From: a virus
DNA: 64,000 bases
Direction: 5' to 3' (one strand)
Virus record (IMG/VR): IMGVR_UViG_3300037189_011323
Coordinates: 53,101 to 117,100 of that record
Positions 50,700 through 59,523 of this stretch are shown here, piece by piece. Position numbers and translations under genes: made by a program. Within the stretch, counting starts at the first letter, position 1; every line of letters starts with the position of its first letter. The notes beneath the pieces were generated by a model. It was not told the origin of the DNA, searched no databases, and worked only from the letters and a program-made list of their open reading frames with translations.

Positions 50700-51041
50700 T
50701 TATGACTCCATAGTATTTATTCGTGGTTTACGTCCACGCTTTTTACCACCACCACGTGCGGTGCCATTTGGTTTAATATCATAGGCAAGGCCAAGACGTG
50801 TAGGTTCCATACCATCAATTTCCATAATTTTATCAGTTGGAACACTAAACTTACGACCATTTCTATGACTTGCAATAAACTTAAAACTGTTATCTTCCCA
50901 AACTACATTATCTACATTTAAGAATAGTTCTTGTTCACCTGGCATACCACCAAAAACTTGAACAGGACATTTAGCAAGTATTCTTGTTTTTCTATTAATT
51001 ACTTTCTTTTCAATTAATGCACGTGTTAGATCTGTATTCAT
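50700..51041 (-). CDS. Hypothetical protein with AT-hook-like tail
   Basis: A 113-residue protein. A beta-rich body is followed by GGGKKRGRKPRINT, an AT-hook-like GRKP motif that could bind AT-rich DNA in the minor groove. It overlaps the next upstream gene by one base. No family recognised. Confidence 0.65.
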   Translation of the reverse strand: MNTDLTRALIEKKVINRKTRILAKCPVQVFGGMPGEQELFLNVDNVVWEDNSFKFIASHRNGRKFSVPTDKIMEIDGMEPTRLGLAYDIKPNGTARGGGKKRGRKPRINTMES

Positions 51042-51757
51042 TACGCTTTACTCTCTTTCTTAACATGTTTATAAATCTTATTGACGCCATCCTGAAACAT
51101 CATATACATAAGTGGAATATTGTCACCACTTTTGGCAAATACACGAACAGCACCATAATAATAACCACCACTACCAATATAACCATCCACAATTTTCTCA
51201 CACCAACGGTCAAGTTCATATGTCATGCTTAAATCGTCACTGTTGGTTTTTACAAAATTATATAATTCAATTAGATTATCTTTCTGTGTTGATCTACCAC
51301 CTACTCTCCAACCCCAATAGGTATGAAAATCAATTTGATATTTGATATCTGGATCATACTTTATTGCACTGATAAGTTTAACATCAACAGCAATATTGTC
51401 AAGTTTATCCAACTCATCAACATATTGTATATTACTTGTTGTTAAACCATAAACATGTCCAAGCATTTCTGGATCATCAAGAAACGCATCAAGAAGTGAC
51501 GTTTCATTTGTAAAAACACGCAAACATCCTTCTTTACGCACACGTGCGGTTGGATCAAGTGCTAATACTTTTTTTCGCAAAGGAGTTGCATGAGTATAAG
51601 AAAAATTCCTTATACTACCATGTGGATCGCCTAATTCCAAACGGAATCTATACTTGTTCTTATACCAAGTTTTAGCTTCGCTTGTTACACGCCAATGTGG
51701 AATTACGTTTTTAAACTTTTCCTGATATTCAATCAGCGTTTGTTCTGTCACTGCCAT
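51041..51757 (-). CDS. Hypothetical protein
   Basis: A 238-residue protein with a basic N-terminal half (KTWYKNKYRFRLELGDPHGS). Its end has IGSGGYYYGAVRVFAKSG. It overlaps the ClpA gene by 29 bases and should be transcribed with it. I do not recognise the family. Confidence 0.68.
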   Translation of the reverse strand: MAVTEQTLIEYQEKFKNVIPHWRVTSEAKTWYKNKYRFRLELGDPHGSIRNFSYTHATPLRKKVLALDPTARVRKEGCLRVFTNETSLLDAFLDDPEMLGHVYGLTTSNIQYVDELDKLDNIAVDVKLISAIKYDPDIKYQIDFHTYWGWRVGGRSTQKDNLIELYNFVKTNSDDLSMTYELDRWCEKIVDGYIGSGGYYYGAVRVFAKSGDNIPLMYMMFQDGVNKIYKHVKKESKA

Positions 51758-53963
51758 TTTCTGCCACCAATTCTAACTTGTCATCAAGCAAGTCTACTTT
51801 AATTGTAACACTGTTCTGTGATTTGTCAAACAGTATTTTCTTTGCAAGTGGAACCTTGATGTGTTCATGAATTGTGCGGCTCATTGGTCTTGCACCAAGC
51901 AATGGGCTATAACCCTTCTTGACAAGCCAATCATAGGCAGCGTCAGTAATATCAAGTGTGATATTTTTACCTGACATCTGTGCTTCAAGTTCAGCAATGA
52001 ACTTTTCAGCAATCTTACGGATAGTTTTGCTATCCAGTTTGTTGAATGTAACAATCGCATCTACACGATTGCGGAACTCTGGACGGAAATGTTCTTTAAC
52101 AGCAGTTTCAACAACATCACTACGATCTTGGCTGCCAAAGCCAATAGCAAGACGTTCACTATCAGCTGCACCAAGATTACTGGTCATAATCAGCAATGAT
52201 TGGCGACAATCAGCACGTTTACCATTTGTGCCAGTGATGAAACCCTCATCCATAACTTGCAACAATACTTGTGCAACATCAGGATGTGCCTTTTCAATTT
52301 CGTCAAATAATATAATACAATGTGGGTTCTTGGCAACTTCACTGATAAGCAATCCACCAGCAAGATTAGCATCATCATAACCAACATAACCTGGCGGAGA
52401 ACCAATTAATCGTGAAATGCTATGCTTTTCTTGATATTCACTCATATCAAAACGTAGCAGTTTCATATTAAGTTTTTCACTTAACTGTTTAGCAAGTTCT
52501 GTTTTACCAGTGCCAGTTGGACCAAGGAACAAGAAGGAACCAACGGGCTTGTTATCAGCCTTCAAGCCAGCTTGACTTACCCATACACGATCAAGAACTG
52601 CATCAACCGCCGCATCTTGATTATAAACTTTACGTTTAATTTCTTTGTCAAGAGTTGGCATAAGTTTCTGTGTATTCTCTGCACCAAGCTGTGACTCTGG
52701 AATACCAGTGATACGGCTCAATTCACGGCGGATTTGTGCAACATCAATAGTGCGTGATCCACGTGACTGTGTGCGGCGTAGTGCTGCGGCACTATCAATA
52801 AGGTCAATAGCCTTATCTGGTAGACGTTTATCTGCTTGATAACGATGACTTAACATCACTGCTTCTGTGACAGCAGCATCTGTAATCTTAACATTATGAA
52901 ATGTTTCATAATTGGATTTAATGCCAAGCATAATTGTCTTACAATCTTCAATGCTTGGTTCACCAACACTCACACGATTAAACCTACGCATAAGCGCACG
53001 ATCTTTTTCAAAGTGCTTGGTATATTCTTCCCATGTAGTAGAAGCAATAACCTTGAAATCACCACGAGCAAGTGCTGGCTTAATCATGTTGCTTAAATCA
53101 ACACTGCTATTGCTACCACTGCCAGCACCATTCATTTGGTGTGCTTCATCAATAAACAGAATAACATTACCTTGTTCAGTTGCGGCGTTCATAATTTCTT
53201 GTAGACGTTCTTCAAAATCACCACGATATTTGGTACCTGCAAGCAAGCTACCAATATTCAAACTGTATACTTCATGTCCACGTAGGAACTTTGGAACATC
53301 ATCATGCACAATGTTGTAAGCAATACCCTCTGCAATAGCAGTTTTACCAACACCAGGATCACCAACCAACATAACGTTGCACTTGTTCTTACGTGCAAGA
53401 ATTTGTGTCATATCTGCAATTTCACTTGCACGACCAATGACAGGATCAATCTTGCCATCACGCACAAGTTCATTTAAATTTGTGCAATATTCATCAAGCG
53501 CATTACCACCAACACCAACTGCTTTTTTATTTGTCTTTTTATATAATTCTAAAACTTTTTCTGGTTCAACACCATACTTGTTAAGGAAATAAGCAGCATG
53601 GCTTTGTGTTTCCTTACTGATGCTCAAATATAGGTCAGTAATATGAATTTGCTGACGACCAAGTAGAATAACTTGGGTAAAGGCACGGTTGAATACACGT
53701 TCAAGACTTTGTGTTTTCTTGGGTTCTGCACTATCACTATCTTTTACTACTGGAATATTATCAAAGATATAATTTTCCAATTCTAATACGAGATTATCAA
53801 CATCTACACCAATTTCTCGTAGGGTTTTGCTGAAACCACGTTCGTGGAGCATACTAACCAGTAGATGTTCTACGGTGTAATATTGGTGGTTGTTGTCAAT
53901 AGCAAATTGCTTTGCTATTTTCACTACTTTTTCAAGGTCGCCGTTGCTGCTAAATTGTGTCAT
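51729..53963 (-). CDS. clpA: ClpA-like AAA+ unfoldase
   Basis: The protein has 744 residues, close to bacterial ClpA (758). The N-domain (YYTVEHLLVSMLHERG) is followed by the first AAA+ module, with Walker A GDPGVGKT and Walker B ILFIDEAH, and the second, with GPTGTGKT and IILFDEIEKAHPDVAQ. Near residue 605 the loop reads LAIGFGSQ, matching the IGF/IGL loop by which ClpA and ClpX dock on ClpP. No ClpP is encoded in the window, so it may use the host peptidase. It has an early-type promoter. Possible roles are degradation of host proteins or protein remodelling. Confidence 0.93.
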   Translation of the reverse strand: MTQFSSNGDLEKVVKIAKQFAIDNNHQYYTVEHLLVSMLHERGFSKTLREIGVDVDNLVLELENYIFDNIPVVKDSDSAEPKKTQSLERVFNRAFTQVILLGRQQIHITDLYLSISKETQSHAAYFLNKYGVEPEKVLELYKKTNKKAVGVGGNALDEYCTNLNELVRDGKIDPVIGRASEIADMTQILARKNKCNVMLVGDPGVGKTAIAEGIAYNIVHDDVPKFLRGHEVYSLNIGSLLAGTKYRGDFEERLQEIMNAATEQGNVILFIDEAHQMNGAGSGSNSSVDLSNMIKPALARGDFKVIASTTWEEYTKHFEKDRALMRRFNRVSVGEPSIEDCKTIMLGIKSNYETFHNVKITDAAVTEAVMLSHRYQADKRLPDKAIDLIDSAAALRRTQSRGSRTIDVAQIRRELSRITGIPESQLGAENTQKLMPTLDKEIKRKVYNQDAAVDAVLDRVWVSQAGLKADNKPVGSFLFLGPTGTGKTELAKQLSEKLNMKLLRFDMSEYQEKHSISRLIGSPPGYVGYDDANLAGGLLISEVAKNPHCIILFDEIEKAHPDVAQVLLQVMDEGFITGTNGKRADCRQSLLIMTSNLGAADSERLAIGFGSQDRSDVVETAVKEHFRPEFRNRVDAIVTFNKLDSKTIRKIAEKFIAELEAQMSGKNITLDITDAAYDWLVKKGYSPLLGARPMSRTIHEHIKVPLAKKILFDKSQNSVTIKVDLLDDKLELVAENGSDRTNAD

Positions 53964-53969
53964 AGTCCT

Positions 53970-53997
53970 AATATAACATGTATTCAGTAGTTGTCAA
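53970..53997 (-). promoter_or_regulatory. Sigma70-like promoter for clpA
   Basis: TTGACA (53997-53992) and TATATT (53975-53970) on the minus strand, 16-base spacer, followed closely by AGGACT and the start codon. The -35 overlaps the dnaJ stop codon. Confidence 0.87.
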
Positions 53998-54866
53998 GTA
54001 TTTAGTGGACGAATTTTCTGTATTTCTTTAACTAAATTAAGTTGTTCATTAGTCAAAATTGTAGGTATTTTTATATTAATTTTTGCAATATACTTGCCAC
54101 GTGTTCCATTTTGTCTTGGGAAACCTTCGTCTGTGATACCAAATTGGCTATTATTTTGGGTTCCACGAGGAATATGTAATTCTATAATTTTACCACTTGG
54201 TAAACTAATAGGTAAATTACATCCTAATATGGCTTGAAATGCATCAATTGTAATATCTTCCATTACATTTTCAGCATTTCTTGTAAAACGTTCATGCCGC
54301 TGAACACGGATTTGGACATCTAAATTACCACGTGGAACGCCTGGATTGGCATCATCCCCACGTCCAACTACCTGAAATACATATCCATCTTCAACACCTG
54401 CTGGTATTTCAATTTGTATTTTATCTTTATTATTTGTGGTATTAAATTCTATAATTTTAACTTGTGGATTTAGTGTATCCAAAAAGTTAAGGTCTAATAC
54501 TACACGTAAATTACGGTTTCTTGGCTGTTGGCGAGTCTGGAAGCCAAATTGGTTAAAGAATTGGTCATGGAAATTAGCAAATGGGTCTGAACCACCACCA
54601 AAGTTAAAGTGAAACTCAAATGGATTTCCGCCACCTTGATGCTGATGAAAATTACGGAATTGTGGTTGTGGATTTTTCAAACTATAATCATAAGCGGCAC
54701 GTTCTTGTGGATTGCTTAATGTATTATAAGCATCGTTGATCTGTTGAAACTTGTCTTTGCTACCACCCAAATCAGGATGATGCTGTTTGGCAAGTTTTCT
54801 AAAAGCTGATTTAATTTCTTCTGGAGTGGCAGACTGTGCCACCCCAAGTGTTTCATAATGACTCAT
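53994..54866 (-). CDS. DnaJ-family (type II, CbpA-like) co-chaperone
   Basis: The protein has 290 residues. The J domain occupies 1-70 with the HPD motif (H30-D32) that stimulates DnaK ATPase. A Gly/Phe-rich region (GGGNPFEFHFNFGGGSDP) follows, then two beta-rich substrate-binding domains. There is no cysteine zinc finger, so it is type II like CbpA. No DnaK is seen, so it should work with the host DnaK. It lies upstream of clpA but each has its own promoter. Confidence 0.93.
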   Translation of the reverse strand: MSHYETLGVAQSATPEEIKSAFRKLAKQHHPDLGGSKDKFQQINDAYNTLSNPQERAAYDYSLKNPQPQFRNFHQHQGGGNPFEFHFNFGGGSDPFANFHDQFFNQFGFQTRQQPRNRNLRVVLDLNFLDTLNPQVKIIEFNTTNNKDKIQIEIPAGVEDGYVFQVVGRGDDANPGVPRGNLDVQIRVQRHERFTRNAENVMEDITIDAFQAILGCNLPISLPSGKIIELHIPRGTQNNSQFGITDEGFPRQNGTRGKYIAKINIKIPTILTNEQLNLVKEIQKIRPLNT

Positions 54867-54872
54867 ACTAAT

Positions 54873-54901
54873 AATTTAGCATGTAATTAATTGCTTGTCA
54901 A
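54873..54901 (-). promoter_or_regulatory. Sigma70-like promoter for the DnaJ gene
   Basis: TTGACA (54901-54896) and TAAATT (54878-54873) on the minus strand, 17-base spacer. It overlaps the end of the holin gene. Confidence 0.72.
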
Positions 54902-55489
54902 GGTGCTTTTTGGTGTAGCAGCCGCAGTATCTTTCTTTTCTTGGGTTCTGCCCCAAGCACTTATACCTAAAATTGCACCAAATGCAAGATGTATAAGTCC
55001 ACCGTTAGATAATGTTAGACTTGTCCATTGTGTGTATGCAATCGTAGTTGAACCAAGAGATTTAAGAAATACTGGCATCGCCATTGTTAAGAATGGAGCA
55101 ACGATAAAATCAAAAGCACAAATAAGCATATAAAGAACTGCCATCATAGGACGCCAAAATTTTTGCATCCAATGTTCTGGTGGTTTTTCATTTGCTTTAC
55201 GTTCTTCACGCAATTGGCGTTGACGTTCATATTCTATTTCATCTTCTTTTTGTTGTTCACGACGATCTTCAATCATCATCTTGTGAAGTTCACGGCGTTC
55301 TTCAAGATGAAACTTCATTTCTTCTAATGCAATTTTACGAAGTTCTACATTTTTTTGATCTTCTGCACTTAGTTGTGTTTGTGGAGTAGGTGCATAAGAT
55401 GTAGCGGCAGTTGTTAATTGTGCGTCTTCTGGACGCTCATCATCTGCCATACGGCGTGGACCAATTGGTTCATCATCGTCATCTGCCAT
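54887..55489 (-). CDS. Probable holin (GTA_holin_3TM-like)
   Basis: The protein has 200 residues from the ATG at 55489 (MADDDDEPIGPRRM), preceded by AGGAACAAAATAAG; longer starts would overlap the spanin gene. A charged, coiled-coil-like N-terminal half (residues about 50-105) is followed by WRPMMAVLYMLICAFDFI, FLTMAMPVFL and LIHLAFGAILGISAW, three hydrophobic segments. This matches the three-segment holin layout, with an RP motif before the first helix. It lies just after the two spanin genes, which supports a lysis role. Confidence 0.72.
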   Translation of the reverse strand: MADDDDEPIGPRRMADDERPEDAQLTTAATSYAPTPQTQLSAEDQKNVELRKIALEEMKFHLEERRELHKMMIEDRREQQKEDEIEYERQRQLREERKANEKPPEHWMQKFWRPMMAVLYMLICAFDFIVAPFLTMAMPVFLKSLGSTTIAYTQWTSLTLSNGGLIHLAFGAILGISAWGRTQEKKDTAAATPKSTLTSN

Positions 55490-55490
55490 C

Positions 55491-55889
55491 TTATTTTGTT
55501 CCTGTAGTTGTTTTTGTTGTATCTGGCTTTGCGGCTTGTGCATCATAGTATTTTTTGTATGCTCCAAGTTGTGCTTGATATTGTCTAATGATTTTAACAA
55601 GATTGGCTTGGTTGATTGCCATGTCTTCGTAGTCTTTTGGAGTAATTGCGAAAAGAGTGTCGCTATTTGCCGTTCTAAATGTTGTGTCAATGTGATCATC
55701 CGCACCAGTTTTGGCGTTTTTATTTATAATATACCATTCTACGTCACTTAATTGAACTTGGTCTACATTAGGTAACATAAGAGTAGGTTTTTCTACTGTA
55801 ATTACTGCTGTTGTTGGACCTGTAGTTTGGCAACCCATTAGCAATGCAGTTGCAAATATAGCTGCAAGGATTTTAACAACCTGAGACAT
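55491..55889 (-). CDS. Probable o-spanin (outer-membrane lipoprotein)
   Basis: A 132-residue protein. The signal ends in a lipobox, FATALLMGCQTT, so the mature protein starts at a lipidated Cys. The rest is soluble with a Thr/Lys tail. It overlaps the i-spanin gene by 17 bases, the usual arrangement of Rz/Rz1-type pairs. Spanins fuse the inner and outer membranes at the end of lysis. At about 110 mature residues it is longer than most o-spanins, so the call is moderate. Confidence 0.65.
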   Translation of the reverse strand: MSQVVKILAAIFATALLMGCQTTGPTTAVITVEKPTLMLPNVDQVQLSDVEWYIINKNAKTGADDHIDTTFRTANSDTLFAITPKDYEDMAINQANLVKIIRQYQAQLGAYKKYYDAQAAKPDTTKTTTGTK

Positions 55890-56274
55890 TTGCGGTTCCT
55901 TTGTTGACTGTTTCTTCTATGCATCGGAATGATTTTGCAGTAGCATCATTCATGCGTTTCTTGACTTCTTTTGGTTTGGCTTGTGCAAATGCTGCAAGGT
56001 CACGGTTATTTTTTTTAAACTTTTCTTGTATTGTGTTTACTTCATTACGAGCAGTCTGATAATCATCATATGCTTTTTGTGCAACTTCTTGCTGCACTTT
56101 TAAATCTTCTTGTGTTTTCTTAAGAGTTTCAGTAGTTGTTTTAAGAGCAAATTCTTTTGCTGCTACTTCTTGATTTAATCTGGCTAATTCGTCTTGGGTG
56201 TATTTAAAGTAGCCTACAATACTACCTACTATCGCAAGAACGATGCCAATCTTCCAAAGGCTGATTCCAAACAT
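55873..56274 (-). CDS. Probable i-spanin (inner-membrane, coiled-coil)
   Basis: A 133-residue protein. One N-terminal membrane segment (LWKIGIVLAIVGSIVGYF) is followed by about 80 residues of heptad-like helix (LNQEVAAKEFALKTTTETLK and on) and a Cys-containing C-terminus. This is the i-spanin layout. It overlaps the downstream lipoprotein gene and precedes the holin. Confidence 0.7.
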   Translation of the reverse strand: MFGISLWKIGIVLAIVGSIVGYFKYTQDELARLNQEVAAKEFALKTTTETLKKTQEDLKVQQEVAQKAYDDYQTARNEVNTIQEKFKKNNRDLAAFAQAKPKEVKKRMNDATAKSFRCIEETVNKGTANVSGC

Positions 56275-56801
56275 TAGATAATTCCACTTAATTTCTTGAT
56301 TGCGTCTATATCTGTATTTAACTTTTCGGTTTCACTCTTTACTCTATTAAAACTTTTTACACTTTCTTCATATTGTGCTGGATTTTGTGGCACAGACTTT
56401 GTAAAGTTTTCTTCATTCATTGGTTGATAATCATTGCTCTTATACCAACGGAATTTCCAATCGCCACGCTTTACACCTGTGAGATGATTTAGATCGTCTA
56501 ACATTTCATTTACATATTTGTAAACATTTGGTCTGCGTTGGACTTCAACAAATACAAGACGTTCATTATCAGCAACTTCACCCGTGCTAACATCAGCATC
56601 AAGAATAAAATCATAACCATTTTCAAGAAAACTTACTAAATCAGTTGCTGGCATTAAGTCTTTTACTTTAAAACTTAATGTAACAACATCACTTGGGTCA
56701 CCCATCTTACTATTATATTCATCAATATGAATAGTATTATCAACCAAATATTTTAGGTCTTCTGCTTGTAAACCTTCATTTAATTGATTATGCTTGTTCA
56801 T
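56274..56801 (-). CDS. Hypothetical phage protein
   Basis: A 175-residue protein from the ATG at 56801 (MNKHNQLNEGLQ), preceded by AGGAGGAAGAAA. The middle (VTLSFKVKDLMPATDLVSFL and ILDADVSTGEVADN) is a beta-alpha domain. The C-terminus is a coiled-coil-like helix. It overlaps the i-spanin gene by one base and the upstream gene by 14. Function unknown; a virion role is possible from context. Confidence 0.68.
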   Translation of the reverse strand: MNKHNQLNEGLQAEDLKYLVDNTIHIDEYNSKMGDPSDVVTLSFKVKDLMPATDLVSFLENGYDFILDADVSTGEVADNERLVFVEVQRRPNVYKYVNEMLDDLNHLTGVKRGDWKFRWYKSNDYQPMNEENFTKSVPQNPAQYEESVKSFNRVKSETEKLNTDIDAIKKLSGII

Positions 56802-57339
56802 TTTCTTCCTCCTCATTTTCAATTGGAGCTTCTTGATTTGTATCTTGTTCCTTTGCACCCTTATCACTCAAGCCTTTTTCAATGCTTGCTTGTAGGTCAG
56901 CAAGATCAACTTCTTCACCAGCAATATCCACACTACCTTGTTTAATATCACTCATAAGTTTCTTTGGTAGCAACATTTCTACATACCAAATTGGAAATTC
57001 TACAAGTTTACCTTTATGACTACCTGGTCTAATGTCAGCGGGACTACGAATTTCAATTGGAACTCGCACTTTTTCTTTTTTATAAGTAATCTTTGCACCA
57101 TATGGTAGCAAACGTTTAGCCGCAGCTGGATCAGGCATACGATCTAGTGGCCACATGAATATGCACTTTACCCAATAACGACTAATAATTGGACCTTCAA
57201 CCAATTCACCAATACGCCAGTTTGGGAAAGTATAGAAATCCATATTGTCAAGAACACGTTCAAAATCGCAGAGCATGCTGATTGCTGCATCACTCATATA
57301 AATTTGCTTTACTGCTTTTAAATTCTGTTTAATATCCAT
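56788..57339 (-). CDS. Hypothetical virion-associated-like protein
   Basis: A 183-residue protein starting MDIKQNLKAVKQIYMSDAAI. It is followed by a well-ordered alpha/beta body (YWVKCIFMWPLDRMPDPAAA) and a long acidic tail (about 145-183). It follows a consensus late promoter, so it is probably a virion or assembly protein. I do not recognise the family. Confidence 0.68.
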   Translation of the reverse strand: MDIKQNLKAVKQIYMSDAAISMLCDFERVLDNMDFYTFPNWRIGELVEGPIISRYWVKCIFMWPLDRMPDPAAAKRLLPYGAKITYKKEKVRVPIEIRSPADIRPGSHKGKLVEFPIWYVEMLLPKKLMSDIKQGSVDIAGEEVDLADLQASIEKGLSDKGAKEQDTNQEAPIENEEEENEQA

Positions 57340-57355
57340 AGTGACACTCTTAAGT

Positions 57356-57363
57356 TATTTATA
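57356..57363 (-). promoter_or_regulatory. Late promoter TATAAATA
   Basis: Exact TATAAATA on the minus strand, 16 bases before the start codon at 57339. It should drive two hypothetical genes and the spanin/holin lysis genes late in infection. Confidence 0.72.
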
Positions 57364-57368
57364 ACAAA

Positions 57369-57396
57369 TTGAGGTCAAGATACATTACATTATAAT
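57369..57396 (+). promoter_or_regulatory. Sigma70-like promoter for phoH
   Basis: TTGAGG (57369-57374) and TATAAT (57391-57396), 16-base spacer, plus strand. The -10 is perfect. Confidence 0.68.
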
Positions 57397-57410
57397 GTCA
57401 TATATTGTGA

Positions 57411-57418
57411 TTTAAATA
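57411..57418 (+). promoter_or_regulatory. Late-promoter-like element TTTAAATA upstream of phoH
   Basis: TTTAAATA lies 37 bases before the phoH start, within the early leader, so phoH may be expressed at both stages. Confidence 0.45.
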
Positions 57419-57455
57419 CTTTTGTGCTACAACCAGCACGGGAAGAGAATACTTT

Positions 57456-58211
57456 ATGAAGCGTAAACAAAAGTTACATCAAATGAACCCTAACGCACAA
57501 AGCCAAAACAGAAATTATAACAACATAACTCAAATAGAACAGTTCTTACCACAGAAGAAAAGAACAGTTGAAATTATTCCCAGAAATATAAATCAGGAAA
57601 CCTATCTTGCACTGCTCATGGACCCATCTATGAGCATTATTATTGCAAGTGGACCTGCTGGCACGGGTAAAACACTGTTAGCTATGCAAGCTGCAATTAA
57701 ATTCCTTAAAGAACGCCAAATTGATAAAATTATTTTAACAAGACCAGCAGTTGGTGTTGAAGGTGAGCGTCATGGGTTTTTACCAGGTGATTTAGTACAA
57801 AAAATGGAACCTTGGACTAAACCACTATTTGATGTGCTACACGAGTATTATACCACACGTGATACACTTTCTATGATTGAAAATGGTGTTATTGAAATTT
57901 GTCCACTTGCTTTTATGCGTGGGAGAACTTTCAAAAATGCAGTAATCATCGCAGATGAAATGCAAAATGCAACACCAAATCAAATGAAAATGTTATTAAC
58001 ACGTATTGGTGAAGGCAGTCGTATCATTGTAACAGGCGATGTTCGTCAGACCGACCGAACAGAAGGTGAGAACGGATTATTAGATTTCAACAAACTAATT
58101 AACCAATTCCGCTCCAGCGCACATGTTGGCACCGTAGAATTTACAGGCAGTGATATTGAACGTCATCCAGCAGTAGAGGAGGTATTGCGAATATACGGTG
58201 ATATCAAATAG
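57456..58211 (+). CDS. phoH: PhoH-like ATPase
   Basis: The protein has 251 residues. Walker A is GPAGTGKT (66-73) and Walker B is AVIIADEMQNATPNQM. TRPAVGVEGERHGFLPGDL and IIVTGDVRQTDR are family-specific. Residues 1-45 are a basic, Asn/Gln-rich extension. PhoH proteins are predicted RNA- or NTP-dependent ATPases, common in marine and freshwater phages; their role in infection is unclear. The gene is alone on the plus strand, with its end overlapping the converging gene by 8 bases. Confidence 0.95.
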   Translation: MKRKQKLHQMNPNAQSQNRNYNNITQIEQFLPQKKRTVEIIPRNINQETYLALLMDPSMSIIIASGPAGTGKTLLAMQAAIKFLKERQIDKIILTRPAVGVEGERHGFLPGDLVQKMEPWTKPLFDVLHEYYTTRDTLSMIENGVIEICPLAFMRGRTFKNAVIIADEMQNATPNQMKMLLTRIGEGSRIIVTGDVRQTDRTEGENGLLDFNKLINQFRSSAHVGTVEFTGSDIERHPAVEEVLRIYGDIK

Positions 58212-58560
58212 TCTTACGACTTAGTAACTTTAATAACCGCCATTGGTCATAAGCGTCTTTTACGGCTTCACTTTCATGTTGGCGATCTTTTGCCCAACTT
58301 GTTTCTTGAATCCATCCGCCGTTTTTACCCTGTGCTTTATATATTGCCCATGCTTCTGGTAGATACTGTTCAAACCAAGTATCTTCGCCCAAATCATTAC
58401 GGGTCATACCAAAGAAAGCATTTCCGTCCATTATAGCCATAACTTCGGCTATTGGTCGCAGCAATTCTTTTTCTTTCTGTGTAAACTTTCTCTTTTTAAG
58501 TTTTTGGTTATAGTTTTTCCAGAACCATTTTAAAAAAGAATCAGGTTCACTTTTATTCAT
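58204..58560 (-). CDS. Hypothetical protein downstream of the clamp loader
   Basis: A 118-residue protein with FLKWFWKNYNQKLKKRKFTQ at the start and GGWIQETSWAKDRQHESEAV near the end. It overlaps the clamp-loader gene by 4 bases. Position suggests the small clamp-loader subunit (T4 gp62), but length and sequence do not convincingly match, so I leave it unnamed. Confidence 0.65.
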   Translation of the reverse strand: MNKSEPDSFLKWFWKNYNQKLKKRKFTQKEKELLRPIAEVMAIMDGNAFFGMTRNDLGEDTWFEQYLPEAWAIYKAQGKNGGWIQETSWAKDRQHESEAVKDAYDQWRLLKLLSRKTI

Positions 58561-59483
58561 TGTAATTCGGCTAACTCACAAAATGTAGCACTTAAATTAA
58601 TTTCAGCATCAGCAACCATACTATGATTTACCAAGCCATTGCGAATGATAACAATTGCACGATCCTGTGCATCATCACTACTTGCAAACAAATCAAGATT
58701 ATCATACATCCAACGGAATACTTCTTCCATCTCATCAGGACGAACTTGACTACAAATTAGTTTACGTGCTTCACGAATCTTTTTTGCTTTAAACAATTCA
58801 ACTGCTTGTAATCTATAGTCACTGCTATTCTGCGAACCTTGTGCAACCTTTTGTAGGGTTCCGCCACTACTTCCACTTTGTAGTGCATTAATACATTTAC
58901 GAAGGTCAGGATATTGTGCACTTACATAAGTGTCTAACACATCTAAGTCAAAGTTAATATTTTCTTCAACAAGAATAGTAGCGGCACGTGCAGTAAACTC
59001 TGTTTTGTCAAGTTTCTCAATATGGAAACCTTGACAACGACTATGCAACGCTGGAATAATCTTGTTAGGATAGTTGCAAGTCATAATAAAACGAGCAGTG
59101 CTGCTGTAAGTCTCCATCAAACCACGCAGCACTGCTTGTGCGTTAGGCGACAGATAATCTGCCTCATCCAACAGCACCACCTTAAACTCACCAAATGGCA
59201 TTGTAGATACAAATCCTTCAATGCGGTCACGAATAAAATCAACACCGTTATCTCTGGAAGCGTTGATTTGCATAATATCATAATCTTCTACGCCAAGATC
59301 ATTCATAAGAACCTTGGCAAGCGTGGTCTTGCCTGTGCCTGGTCCACCACTGAATAACAGATGTGGAATATTCTTCTCACTCACCCACTGACGAACCTGT
59401 TGTTGTTGGGCATCATCACGCCAAACATAATCATTTACCGTGCGTGGGCGGTATCGTTCTGTCCAAAGATAATTTGTAATCAT
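58557..59483 (-). CDS. 44: Clamp loader ATPase subunit (T4 gp44-like)
   Basis: The protein has 308 residues. It starts LWTERYRPRTVNDYV, as in RFC small subunits. Walker A is GGPGTGKT (46-53), Walker B is VVLLDEADYL, and the arginine finger is in LHSRCQGF. It opens the sliding clamp and loads it onto primed DNA using ATP. The clamp itself is at 23714-24445. An early promoter precedes it. Confidence 0.95.
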   Translation of the reverse strand: MITNYLWTERYRPRTVNDYVWRDDAQQQQVRQWVSEKNIPHLLFSGGPGTGKTTLAKVLMNDLGVEDYDIMQINASRDNGVDFIRDRIEGFVSTMPFGEFKVVLLDEADYLSPNAQAVLRGLMETYSSTARFIMTCNYPNKIIPALHSRCQGFHIEKLDKTEFTARAATILVEENINFDLDVLDTYVSAQYPDLRKCINALQSGSSGGTLQKVAQGSQNSSDYRLQAVELFKAKKIREARKLICSQVRPDEMEEVFRWMYDNLDLFASSDDAQDRAIVIIRNGLVNHSMVADAEINLSATFCELAELQ

Positions 59484-59489
59484 GTTTTT

Positions 59490-59518
59490 ATACTAACATA
59501 CGGTTATAGTGATGTCAA
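59490..59518 (-). promoter_or_regulatory. Sigma70-like promoter for the clamp loader
   Basis: TTGACA (59518-59513) and TAGTAT (59495-59490) on the minus strand, 17-base spacer. The start codon is only six bases beyond the -10, so the transcript would be nearly leaderless. Confidence 0.78.
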
Positions 59519-59523
59519 CTATT

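Noticed and set aside
58204-58560. Assignment as the small clamp-loader subunit (T4 gp62)
   Set aside because: Position fits, but the protein is much shorter and I see no convincing sequence match.
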